Shown piece after piece: positions 1 through 5,186 of a stretch of 6,063 bases of DNA; within the stretch, counting starts at the first letter, position 1, and each line of letters starts with the position of its first letter. The stretch is from contig JAITVU010000381.1 in assembly GCA_031285645.1 (NCBI GenBank), positions 1-6,063 of the forward strand, in the 5' to 3' direction. The notes beneath the pieces were generated by a model. That model was not told the origin of the DNA and searched no databases. It was given only the letters and a program-made list of their open reading frames with translations. A program made the position numbers and the translations under genes. The DNA comes from Oscillospiraceae bacterium (GTDB taxonomy: Bacteria; Bacillota; Clostridia; Oscillospirales; Ruminococcaceae).

Positions 1-1002
1 GGCCTGAATTGTGATCGTTGTTCCAACGAGCGTAAGCGCCGCCGTTGTGGAAAAGAACGCGGCTATATCCGTGATCGTCGTGTCACGCGGTACCGAGAAC
101 GCAAAGTTCGTGAGTGTCCCCGCGGAGTTCGTGAGATCAATGGTTCCGCCCGCAATTGAAACGCCTGGCGCCGACGCGCCGAATCCCACAAAACCCGGCG
201 TTCCGACAAGACCGCCGGCAATTGTTGTGAGTGAAAGAGGTATACCGGATGCAAACGGGATGATCGCCCCCGCGCCGTCCGCACCTGTCGGACCAGTGGG
301 GCCGGTCGCGCCATCCGCTCCCGTTGCGCCTGTCGGACCAGTGGGGCCGGTAGCACCGTCTGCGCCCGTTGCGCCTGTGGCCCCCGTGGGGCCGGTCGCA
401 CCCGTGGGACCCGTCGCGCCATCCGCACCGGTTGCTCCTGTAGGACCTATCACACCATCCGCTCCTGTAGCTCCCGCTGCGCCCGTCGAACCAGTGGGGC
501 CGGTCGCGCCGTCTGCGCCTGTAGCGCCTGTAGCACCCGTTGGACCTGTCGGGCCGGTTACGGACGGATTTTCAATATCAACGATTGCCGACCCCTGTGT
601 CACTGTTATATCCAGTGTACTGGACTGGAAAATCAGATTATTGCCTAACTCCATTGTCGCGCTGCCGTTTGGTCCTATAACGTTGAATAGTGTCCCGCCC
701 GCAAAAGTTCCCGTTGCACCCGTTGGGCCGGTAGCACCCGTCGGGCCTGTTATGCCCGGAGTCCCTGTGGCACCTGTCGGTCCGGTGACGCCTGGGGTCC
801 CCGTGGCACCAGTCGGTCCGGTGACGCCTGGAGCTCCCGTTGCACCAGTGGGCCCTGTTGCTCCAGTGGCGCCCGTAGGTCCCAGCGGGCCTTGCGGTCC
901 CCTGCAACAGCAGCACGGAACACACCTGCACTGATTGCACAACGCAGCTGCATCATATGCTGTTATTATATTTGATTCTTGCATAGCTTCCTGGTAAGTC
1001 AT
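1..1002 (-). CDS. Collagen-like exosporium/spore-surface glycoprotein with BclB-type C-terminal domain (partial, 3' end outside window)
   Basis: The reading frame is open from ATG at 1002-1000 to the left edge (334 codons seen). GGGGGAAG at 1010-1017 lies 7 nt before the ATG. Domains in order: a short head (1-34) with cysteines at 22, 25, 27 and 30-33; a first Gly-X-Y block of 21 triplets (35-97: [12 protein letters not shown]); a non-collagen segment (about 98-149); a second block of 32 triplets (150-245: GPT, GAT, GAD); then a Gly/Thr-rich domain opening with [19 protein letters not shown] and containing [13 protein letters not shown], which I recognise as the BclB C-terminal domain type. 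Such proteins form trimeric, Thr-glycosylated filaments on spores of Firmicutes; that location is inferred from family. The BclA-type exosporium leader is absent, and the Cys cluster may anchor or cross-link the head. The last part of the C-terminal domain and the stop are not in the window. Confidence 0.9.
   Translation of the reverse strand, partial: MTYQEAMQESNIITAYDAAALCNQCRCVPCCCCRGPQGPLGPTGATGATGPTGATGAPGVTGPTGATGTPGVTGPTGATGTPGITGPTGATGPTGATGTFAGGTLFNVIGPNGSATMELGNNLIFQSSTLDITVTQGSAIVDIENPSVTGPTGPTGATGATGADGATGPTGSTGAAGATGADGVIGPTGATGADGATGPTGATGPTGATGATGADGATGPTGPTGATGADGATGPTGPTGADGAGAIIPFASGIPLSLTTIAGGLVGTPGFVGFGASAPGVSIAGGTIDLTNSAGTLTNFAFSVPRDTTITDIAAFFSTTAALTLVGTTITIQA
268..555 (-). 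repeat. Second collagen-like repeat block (Gly-X-Y, 45-bp higher-order period)
   Basis: It encodes residues 150-245, 32 uninterrupted triplets of GPT, GAT and GAD. Long near-identical DNA copies recur at a 45-bp offset (five triplets); for example CCTGTCGGACCAGTGGGG begins at 284 and again at 329. Aspartate in the Y position marks this block off from the first. Such near-identical repeats favour length change by slippage or recombination. Confidence 0.9.
711..900 (-). repeat. First collagen-like repeat block (Gly-X-Y, 36-bp higher-order period)
   Basis: It encodes residues 35-97, 21 uninterrupted Gly-X-Y triplets. A four-triplet unit, [12 protein letters not shown], repeats every 36 bp: on the plus strand TCCGGTGACGCCTGG occurs at 781-795 and again at 817-831, with a diverged copy near 745-759. 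Proline sits in the Y position in GAP and GTP triplets, unlike the second block. Confidence 0.9.
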
Positions 1003-1009
1003 AATCAGA

Positions 1010-1030
1010 CTTCCCCCATTTTAATTATAG
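1010..1030 (-). promoter_or_regulatory. Possible -10 element and Shine-Dalgarno site of the collagen-like gene
   Basis: On the minus strand a perfect TATAAT (1024-1029) lies just before GGGGGAAG (1010-1017) and the ATG. A weak TTTATA sits 17 nt upstream as a possible -35. The 5' leader would be only about 15 nt. I looked for the sporulation sigma-K pattern (CATANNNTA) upstream and did not find a good match, so the real promoter may be elsewhere in 1031-1350. Confidence 0.3.
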
Positions 1031-1353
1031 TCAAAATGTCGAACGGTATAAACAAATTTTCTTTTTTATTGGCACGCTCCTGACCATGCGCCGCATTATC
1101 AGTCTGCATGATCTCATCGCTTACTCATATTGGCATCCGCGCATGGCGAAAACCAATGATAAAACGATCTCGCATTTACCCTTACAGGTTTATAAAGTAG
1201 TTGCCTACCCTTTCTATAATACGTTACAACACGGCAGTTTGCGCCTAAATACGTAAATCAGCTTATTCCCTTACAGGCGCTGGGATATTTGGTATCTAAT
1301 AGGAACTGTTAATCACTTAACCGGGTATGCAGACATTCTTGTATTTCTTTGCG
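1031..1353. other. Non-coding interval between the collagen-like gene and the glmS terminator
   Basis: I see no credible gene here: every open frame is short and lacks a ribosome binding site, and there is no tRNA-like cloverleaf. Minor items are a 10-bp direct repeat CCCTTACAGG (1179-1188 and 1268-1277), a GCGCCT/AGGCGC inverted repeat (1241-1246/1275-1280) and an isolated plus-strand TATAAT at 1215-1220 without a convincing -35. It should include the upstream control region of the leftward collagen-like gene. Confidence 0.5.
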
Positions 1354-1398
1354 AATCAATAAAAAAAGAAGCGGTTAACCGCTTCTTTTTTATTGATT
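1354..1398. terminator. Rho-independent terminator, bidirectional, downstream of glmS
   Basis: A perfect 18-bp palindrome GAAGCGGTTAACCGCTTC (1368-1385) is flanked by an A-run (1361-1367) on the left and a T-run (1386-1391) on the right, with AATCAAT/ATTGATT continuing the pairing outside. On the minus strand the hairpin is followed by seven T residues, as expected for the end of the glmS transcript, whose stop codon is only 6 nt away. The T-run on the plus strand lets it stop rightward transcription as well. Confidence 0.92.
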
Positions 1399-1404
1399 CC
1401 ACGT

Positions 1405-3225
1405 TTATTCCACCGTGACGGATTTTGCCAGATTTCTGGGTTTGTCGACATCACATCCCCGAGCCACCGCAATGTAATATGCAAAGAATTGTAGGGCAAT
1501 AACCGCCAGGAGAGGCATAAAGAAATCATCGACATCGGGCAGCCGGATGATCTCATCGTAAATATCGGCGTCGAGATCGAAACCGGACTTTGTGATGACA
1601 ACGACGTGGCCGCCGCGTGCCCGCACCTCTCTTATGTTACTGACGATCTTGGGAAGCAGTTCGCGCTGTGTGACAAGGGCCACAACCGGCACGCCGTCCG
1701 TAATCAGCGATATCGTCCCGTGTTTGAGCTCGCCGGCCGCGTAAGCCTCGGAATGGATGTAGGAAATTTCTTTGAGTTTGAGTGAGCCCTCCATGGCCAA
1801 GGCGTAATCGAGGCCGCGGCCCAAATAGAAAAGGCTCGACGCCTTCATAAAATTGGGGGCAAGGGATTCAATAGCGCCGCTCAAATCCAACAGTTCACGT
1901 GTCCGGCCAATCGCCTGCGTTAAATCAGCCGTCAATGCCGCCGTTTTGGCGTCGTCAATCATCCCGCGGATTCGGGCGCAATCGATCGCAATCAAGTACA
2001 TCATCGCAATTTGCACGGAAAATGCCTTTGTGCTCGCCACGGCAATTTCGGGTCCCGCGTAGGTATGCAAAACAAAGTCCGCTTCGCGTGCGATCGAGGA
2101 ACCGATGACATTGACGATCGCCAGTGTCGTAATGCCCCGGGATTTGGCCAGGCGCATCGCCGCCAGGGAGTCGGCCGTTTCCCCGGACTGGGAAATGACG
2201 ATAACAAGGCTCCTGTCAGTCAGGATCGGATCCCTGTAGCGGAATTCGGACGCGAGGTCGACGTCCACAGGAATCCGCGCCAGCCTTTCGAGCAGCACCT
2301 TTCCCACCGTTCCGGCGTACATGGCCGTCCCGCAGGCCGTGATATGGACTCTGTCAAATTGAGACCAAAAATCCGCCGGTATGTCGTCGGCGCTGAAATC
2401 GGGCCTTGTGTGCCGTATACGGGGGTGGACGGTGTCGGTCAGCGCCTTGGGCTGCTCACAAATTTCCTTGAGCATAAAATGCGGATAACCGCCCTTTTGT
2501 GCCGCCGCGATGTCCCAGTTAGCCCGCATGCGCTCCTTTTTGACAGGCGCACGCGTCAAATCCAGAATTACAACGCTGCCGGGCTTTATGACGGCGATCT
2601 CCATCTCGTCAAGCAGATAGAAATCGCGCGTATGCTCGAGAATGGCCGGAACATCCGACGCGATATAATTCTCGTTCTCGCCAAGCCCGACAATCAACGG
2701 ACTATCCTTGCGCACGGCATAAATCGTGTCCGGCTGATCGGCAAACAAAATGCCGAAGGCATAAGAACCCTCGAGACGCTCAAGGGCTTGGTGAATCGCA
2801 TCAAAGGGATCGCCCTTATAAAAATAATCCACCAGTTTAACCGCCGTTTCCGTGTCCGTCTGGGATTCAAAGGTGTATCCCTTATCGGACAGGAATTTTT
2901 TTATTTCAAGATAATTCTCAATGATACCGTTATGTACCATAGAGAGTTTTGGGGTTCTGTGAGGATGCGAGTTAATATCGGACGGCTCGCCGTGGGTGGC
3001 CCAGCGCGTGTGGCCGATACCGCAACCCGCTCCCGGTTTGCCGACCTCCTTAATTTTGCATGCCAATTCCTGAAGGCGGCCTTTTGCTTTTATTGTGCTG
3101 ATACCGCTTTGATCTAAAATGGAGATGCCCGCCGAATCGTATCCTCTGTATTCAAGATTCGTCAGCCCTCCAACTAATATGTCAGCCGCGTTGCGCGCGC
3201 CTGTATATCCAACTATTCCACACAT
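1405..3225 (-). CDS. glmS: Glutamine--fructose-6-phosphate aminotransferase (isomerizing), GlmS
   Basis: This cytoplasmic enzyme makes glucosamine-6-phosphate from fructose-6-phosphate and glutamine, the first step to UDP-GlcNAc for peptidoglycan and other cell-envelope sugars. The 606-residue length is normal. The N-terminal class II glutamine amidotransferase domain (about 2-240) starts MCGIVGYTG, with Cys2 the nucleophile after Met removal, and has HTRWATHGEPS (72-82) and HNG (98-100). Two SIS sugar-isomerase domains follow, with CGTA (298-301), SQSGET (345-350), ASTKAF (397-402) and KLKEISYIHSEAY (483-495). The end, DKPRNLAKSVTVE (594-606), is the canonical GlmS C-terminus. The ATG at 3225-3223 has AGGAG six nt upstream. 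All catalytic motifs that I can recognise are intact. Upstream is a glmS ribozyme and downstream a strong terminator, so the gene appears to be transcribed alone. Confidence 0.98.
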   Translation of the reverse strand: MCGIVGYTGARNAADILVGGLTNLEYRGYDSAGISILDQSGISTIKAKGRLQELACKIKEVGKPGAGCGIGHTRWATHGEPSDINSHPHRTPKLSMVHNGIIENYLEIKKFLSDKGYTFESQTDTETAVKLVDYFYKGDPFDAIHQALERLEGSYAFGILFADQPDTIYAVRKDSPLIVGLGENENYIASDVPAILEHTRDFYLLDEMEIAVIKPGSVVILDLTRAPVKKERMRANWDIAAAQKGGYPHFMLKEICEQPKALTDTVHPRIRHTRPDFSADDIPADFWSQFDRVHITACGTAMYAGTVGKVLLERLARIPVDVDLASEFRYRDPILTDRSLVIVISQSGETADSLAAMRLAKSRGITTLAIVNVIGSSIAREADFVLHTYAGPEIAVASTKAFSVQIAMMYLIAIDCARIRGMIDDAKTAALTADLTQAIGRTRELLDLSGAIESLAPNFMKASSLFYLGRGLDYALAMEGSLKLKEISYIHSEAYAAGELKHGTISLITDGVPVVALVTQRELLPKIVSNIREVRARGGHVVVITKSGFDLDADIYDEIIRLPDVDDFFMPLLAVIALQFFAYYIAVARGCDVDKPRNLAKSVTVE

Positions 3226-3243
3226 AATTTACTCCTGATTTCA

Positions 3244-3384
3244 CTTCCCATGAGCTAAGGTATTGTCGGGCAGTTACCTGCCAATTTGACCCGCTCTGAC
3301 GCCCTGGGCAGGCGGAGAGGCACCCGCCGAATTCTCGATACTCCTCTCACCTCGTTAACCGCGAAAACATCGCGGTCTGGCGCT
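3244..3384 (-). ncRNA. glmS ribozyme (GlcN6P-activated self-cleaving riboswitch)
   Basis: Read on the minus strand, the glmS leader carries the family signature in order: AGCGCCAG at 3384-3377 (cleavage expected between A 3384 and G 3383); a P1-type hairpin ACCGCG/CGCGGU; AACGAGG; GAGAGG pairing with CCTCTC around the core TATCGAGAATTCGGCGGGTG; a P3-like stem CCGCCTG/CAGaGCGG; and a P4-like hairpin GGCAG/CTGCC closed by GTC/GAC (3290-3265). In known family members glucosamine-6-phosphate acts as cofactor, the RNA cuts itself, and RNase J degrades the mRNA, giving product feedback on glmS. One oddity: the segment usually GTTGACGAGG reads GTTAACGAGG. Position directly before glmS makes the call very secure; the exact 3' boundary is approximate. 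Confidence 0.95.
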
Positions 3385-3409
3385 TGTTTTTGATACAGTG
3401 TATTTCCCT

Positions 3410-3439
3410 TCACCCCCAATACTGCATATATTTACTCAT
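3410..3439 (-). CDS. Nine-codon leader ORF upstream of the glmS ribozyme (possible)
   Basis: ATG at 3439-3437 opens MSKYMQYWG and stops at TGA 3412-3410, 26 nt before the ribozyme cleavage site. AAGGGAGGTGAT at 3460-3449 is one base from a full complement of the 16S anti-Shine-Dalgarno tail. The gap from GGAGG to this ATG is 13 nt, somewhat long; another ATG (3450-3448) overlaps the site but encodes only four codons. The ORF lies between the proposed glmS promoter and the ribozyme, so it would be on the same transcript. The peptide matches nothing I know. It may be a regulatory leader, or the Shine-Dalgarno sequence may only bind ribosomes to protect the 5' end. Confidence 0.35.
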   Translation of the reverse strand: MSKYMQYWG

Positions 3440-3463
3440 AAATCCGGCATCACCTCCCTTGTA

Positions 3464-3502
3464 CATTATACCATAAATCCGCTCTTGGTTTATGGTATAA
3501 TG
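3464..3502. repeat. 14-bp perfect inverted repeat carrying divergent TATAAT elements
   Basis: The arms CATTATACCATAAA (3464-3477) and TTTATGGTATAATG (3489-3502) are exact reverse complements around an 11-nt spacer. Each arm contains TGGTATAAT reading outward: minus strand toward glmS (3473-3465) and plus strand toward potA (3493-3501). It could be a symmetric divergent promoter, an operator, or both. The transcript, if any, of the rightward element is unknown. Confidence 0.75.
3465..3473 (-). promoter_or_regulatory. Extended -10 promoter of the glmS ribozyme transcript
   Basis: The minus strand reads TGGTATAAT, a perfect extended -10. Transcription would start near 3459-3458, about 75 nt before the ribozyme cleavage site. 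No good -35 is present at 17 nt spacing, which is acceptable for extended -10 promoters. The element lies within the left arm of a 14-bp inverted repeat. Confidence 0.6.
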
Positions 3503-3507
3503 GCCTT

Positions 3508-3541
3508 CTTTTTCGGTTGCCGCCTCAACGGCGAGAAAAAG
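3508..3541. repeat. Imperfect stem-loop CTTTTTC/GAAAAAG with inner GCCG/CGGC
   Basis: Outer arms CTTTTTC (3508-3514) and GAAAAAG (3535-3541) enclose inner arms GCCG (3519-3522) and CGGC (3529-3532) with a six-nt loop. Neither strand has a T-run after the stem, so it does not look like a terminator. It sits between two perfect inverted repeats and may be part of the same control region or of a small structured RNA. Confidence 0.4.
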
Positions 3542-3554
3542 GGCGTTTGAATCT

Positions 3555-3589
3555 GTATAATAACCACTATCCTTGCGGTTATTATACCA
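3555..3589. repeat. 11-bp perfect inverted repeat with convergent TATAAT elements
   Basis: The arms GTATAATAACC (3555-3565) and GGTTATTATAC (3577-3587) are exact reverse complements with an 11-nt spacer, the same spacer length as in the repeat at 3464-3502. TATAAT reads rightward at 3556-3561 and leftward at 3586-3581; the leftward copy is part of TGGTATAAT (3589-3581). That copy could be a second promoter for the glmS transcript. Confidence 0.65.
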
Positions 3590-3592
3590 CAT

Positions 3593-3859
3593 ACCGTGAA
3601 TTTTAGAAAAATCATTCTGCGCATTGACGCCGGCAGCCGCTCCCAGACGGCAAGCAGTTGCGCGTAAATGTAAAAGAACCTGTTATAATACCTGCATTAC
3701 AGCTTACGCTTATTGGCGTAATATTGTGCCAATAACGCGCGTTATTGTCTATATACGCCTTAAAAACCCGGTCAAAACGAAGAAAATATAGTATTCTGCA
3801 CAAACTATGTGACCCGCCGCATCCTTCAATTTAAAAATGGGCTTTATTACTTGTTTTTC
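3593..3859. other. Non-coding control region between the glmS and potA promoters
   Basis: No gene with a ribosome binding site is visible on either strand. The notable content is an extended -10 TGTTATAAT on the plus strand (3681-3689) and the cluster of dyads at 3704-3747, listed separately. The remainder is AT-rich sequence leading into the potA promoter. Confidence 0.5.
3704..3747. promoter_or_regulatory. Cluster of overlapping dyads, operator-like
   Basis: Three dyads overlap: TTACGC/GCGTAA (3704-3709/3716-3721), TTATTGGC/GCCAATAA (3710-3717/3728-3735), and the perfect 18-bp palindrome CAATAACGCGCGTTATTG (3730-3747). TTATTG or its complement CAATAA occurs three times. The cluster lies 15 nt after a plus-strand TGTTATAAT (3681-3689) and about 110 nt before the potA promoter. 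It looks like binding sites for a dimeric regulator; which one cannot be told. Confidence 0.45.
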
Positions 3860-3887
3860 TTGACTTTTGGAAAATTTATGATATATT
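3860..3887 (+). promoter_or_regulatory. Sigma-A-type promoter for potA
   Basis: TTGACT (3860-3865) and TATATT (3882-3887) are separated by 16 nt in AT-rich sequence, a good vegetative promoter match. Transcription would begin near 3894, leaving a leader of about 115 nt before the potA start. I see no terminator-like hairpin in this leader. Confidence 0.6.
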
Positions 3888-4007
3888 TTGAATTGTTTTT
3901 AGTCACTGTCCTCGGTTTGTATTTAAGAAAGCGGGATATCGGAGTGCAGTTTAATACGCCATTTGTTCAAATCAGTCATGTTTGAGGTAAAGGAGGGCAT
4001 ATTATAA

Positions 4008-5057
4008 TTGGAAAACAAAACCATCATCTCCCTTAAAAACATCGCTGTTGATTACGACGGTGAACGTGTCCTGAACGGCATCAGCCTCGATATCCGCGAC
4101 AAGGAGTTTGTCACATTTCTGGGGCCCTCCGGCTGCGGAAAAACGACGACCCTGCGCATAATTGGCGGGTTTGTGAATGCCAGTGAGGGGGACGTTTTTT
4201 TTGAGGGTGTGCGTATCAACGGTTTGCCGCCCCATAAACGAAAAGTCAATACCGTCTTTCAAAAATACGCGCTTTTCCCGCATCTCAATGTATTTGAAAA
4301 CATTGAGTTCGGGCTGAAAATAAGCCGGATCGAACCGGGCGAGCGCCAGCAGCGTGTGCGCGAAATGCTCGACCTTGTCGGCCTTAAAGGGTATGAAGCG
4401 AGGGGCGTCCACCAGCTTTCGGGCGGACAACAGCAGCGCGTCGCGATTGCGCGGGCGCTCGTTAACCATCCGCGCGTCCTCTTGCTGGACGAGCCTCTCG
4501 GCGCATTGGACCTCAAGCTGCGCAAGGAAATGCAGGTGGAACTCAAGCGTATCCAGCAGAGCATGGAGATTACCTTTGTCTATGTCACGCATGACCAGGA
4601 GGAAGCGCTCACAATGAGTGACACCGTTGTCGTCATGCGGGGCGGCAGCATCCTTCAAACGGGCACGCCGCAGGATATATATAACGAGCCCGTCAACGCC
4701 TTTGTCGCAGACTTTATCGGCGAGAGCAACATCATAGAAGGCACCATGCTGCGCGACTTCAGGGTCGAGTTTGCGGGTGTTGAGTTTGACTGCGTGGATA
4801 AGGGGTTTGGCGAGAACGCCGATGTCGAGGTTGTCATACGGCCCGAGGATATTAAGGTCGTCTCCCCGGACGACGCGCCGATCGTCGGGGTTGTTGAATC
4901 CGTGATTTTCAAGGGCGTGCATTATGAAATGACTGTCGGCGCGCACGGATTCCAGTGGATGATCCACTCCACGCTCAAGGAGGACGAAGGCACAAAAATC
5001 GGCATGAACGTGCTGCCGGACGACATTCACATCATGCGGCCCTCCAGTGAAGGATGA
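4008..5057 (+). CDS. potA: Spermidine/putrescine ABC transporter ATP-binding protein PotA
   Basis: This is the nucleotide-binding subunit that powers polyamine import, acting as a dimer on the inner face of the membrane with PotB/PotC permeases and the PotD binding protein. The 349-residue length is normal. Visible motifs are Walker [10 protein letters not shown] (39-47), Q-loop Q85, signature LSGGQ (137-141), Walker B VLLLDEP (157-163) with catalytic Glu162, D-loop GALD (165-168) and switch His195. [14 protein letters not shown] (229-242) leads into a C-terminal TOBE-type regulatory region that ends LPDDIHIM, as in clostridial PotA. The start is TTG at 4008, chosen because AGGAGGG (3991-3997) lies 10 nt upstream and homology begins there. 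The gene is intact, but no permease or binding-protein gene follows, so its partners must be elsewhere or lost. PotA versus another spermidine-type ATPase of the same family cannot be fully settled. Confidence 0.93.
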   Translation: MENKTIISLKNIAVDYDGERVLNGISLDIRDKEFVTFLGPSGCGKTTTLRIIGGFVNASEGDVFFEGVRINGLPPHKRKVNTVFQKYALFPHLNVFENIEFGLKISRIEPGERQQRVREMLDLVGLKGYEARGVHQLSGGQQQRVAIARALVNHPRVLLLDEPLGALDLKLRKEMQVELKRIQQSMEITFVYVTHDQEEALTMSDTVVVMRGGSILQTGTPQDIYNEPVNAFVADFIGESNIIEGTMLRDFRVEFAGVEFDCVDKGFGENADVEVVIRPEDIKVVSPDDAPIVGVVESVIFKGVHYEMTVGAHGFQWMIHSTLKEDEGTKIGMNVLPDDIHIMRPSSEG

Positions 5058-5113
5058 CCGCCTTCGTTCACAGGGTCGAAATCCGCAAGGGTGCCGAGCT
5101 TGCCGGACCTGTC
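5054..5113 (+). pseudogene. Possible 5' remnant of potB (permease) overlapping the potA stop
   Basis: The potA stop is embedded in ATGA (5054-5057), the usual overlap between potA and potB in such operons. The frame from this ATG reads [20 protein letters not shown], a basic head plus an LAGPV stretch such as precedes the first membrane helix of PotB-type permeases. It then changes to a hydrophilic PTQYDSR sequence and stops at 5228-5230 without any membrane segment. The last part overlaps the start of the acetyltransferase gene. The ribosome binding site is poor (GAAGG touching the ATG). The potB origin is an inference from position and a short stretch only; it may simply be spacer DNA. Confidence 0.25.
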
Positions 5114-5128
5114 CCCACACAATATGAC
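5100..5128 (+). promoter_or_regulatory. Weak candidate promoter for the acetyltransferase gene
   Basis: TTGCCG (5100-5105) and TATGAC (5123-5128) are 17 nt apart, each matching four of six consensus bases. It is followed by an imperfect hairpin (GACT/AGTC and GATTTT/AAAATC, 5126-5159) and then the gene's AAGGAG. Read-through from potA is the alternative, since no terminator separates the two genes. Confidence 0.3.
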
Positions 5129-5186
5129 TCAAGGATTTTTATTTGGAAAATCTCAAGTCATCATATCCAAAACAAGGAGCATTACC

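Noticed and set aside
11..934. Long plus-strand open frame rich in PVGPVAP repeats
   Set aside because: It is the complementary-strand shadow of the Gly-X-Thr collagen repeats. The minus frame has the start, Shine-Dalgarno, Cys cluster and BclB-type domain; the plus frame has none.
1179..1277. Direct repeat CCCTTACAGG in the non-coding interval
   Set aside because: Two 10-bp copies only, with no further structure or periodic spacing, so not a CRISPR array and not clearly functional.
2011..3117. 368-codon plus-strand open frame opposite glmS
   Set aside because: It is antisense to an intact, fully recognisable glmS, has no known motif, and is explained by the codon bias of glmS.
3410..3592. 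60-codon minus-strand ORF ending in MSKYMQYWG
   Set aside because: Its ATG has no ribosome binding site, and the frame runs across inverted repeats and the proposed glmS promoter. Only its last nine codons, with their own Shine-Dalgarno, are considered.
3612..3803. 63-codon minus-strand ORF
   Set aside because: It starts at TTG with no ribosome binding site, crosses the dyad cluster, and resembles no known protein.
3878..3985. 35-codon plus-strand ORF with a hydrophobic start (MIYFELFLVTVLG)
   Set aside because: Its start codon lies upstream of the expected transcription start of the potA promoter, whose -10 it overlaps, and there is no Shine-Dalgarno.
3978..4007. Nine-codon ORF MFEVKEGIL whose TAA directly abuts the potA TTG
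   Set aside because: No ribosome binding site precedes it, and its codons simply contain the potA Shine-Dalgarno; the abutting stop is probably chance.
4002..5132. 376-codon minus-strand open frame opposite potA
   Set aside because: It is an antisense shadow of potA; the plus-strand frame carries all ABC ATPase motifs.
5091..5186. Upstream extension of the acetyltransferase to ATG 5091
   Set aside because: The 32 added residues do not resemble the family and have no ribosome binding site, whereas GTG 5187 has AAGGAG at ideal spacing.
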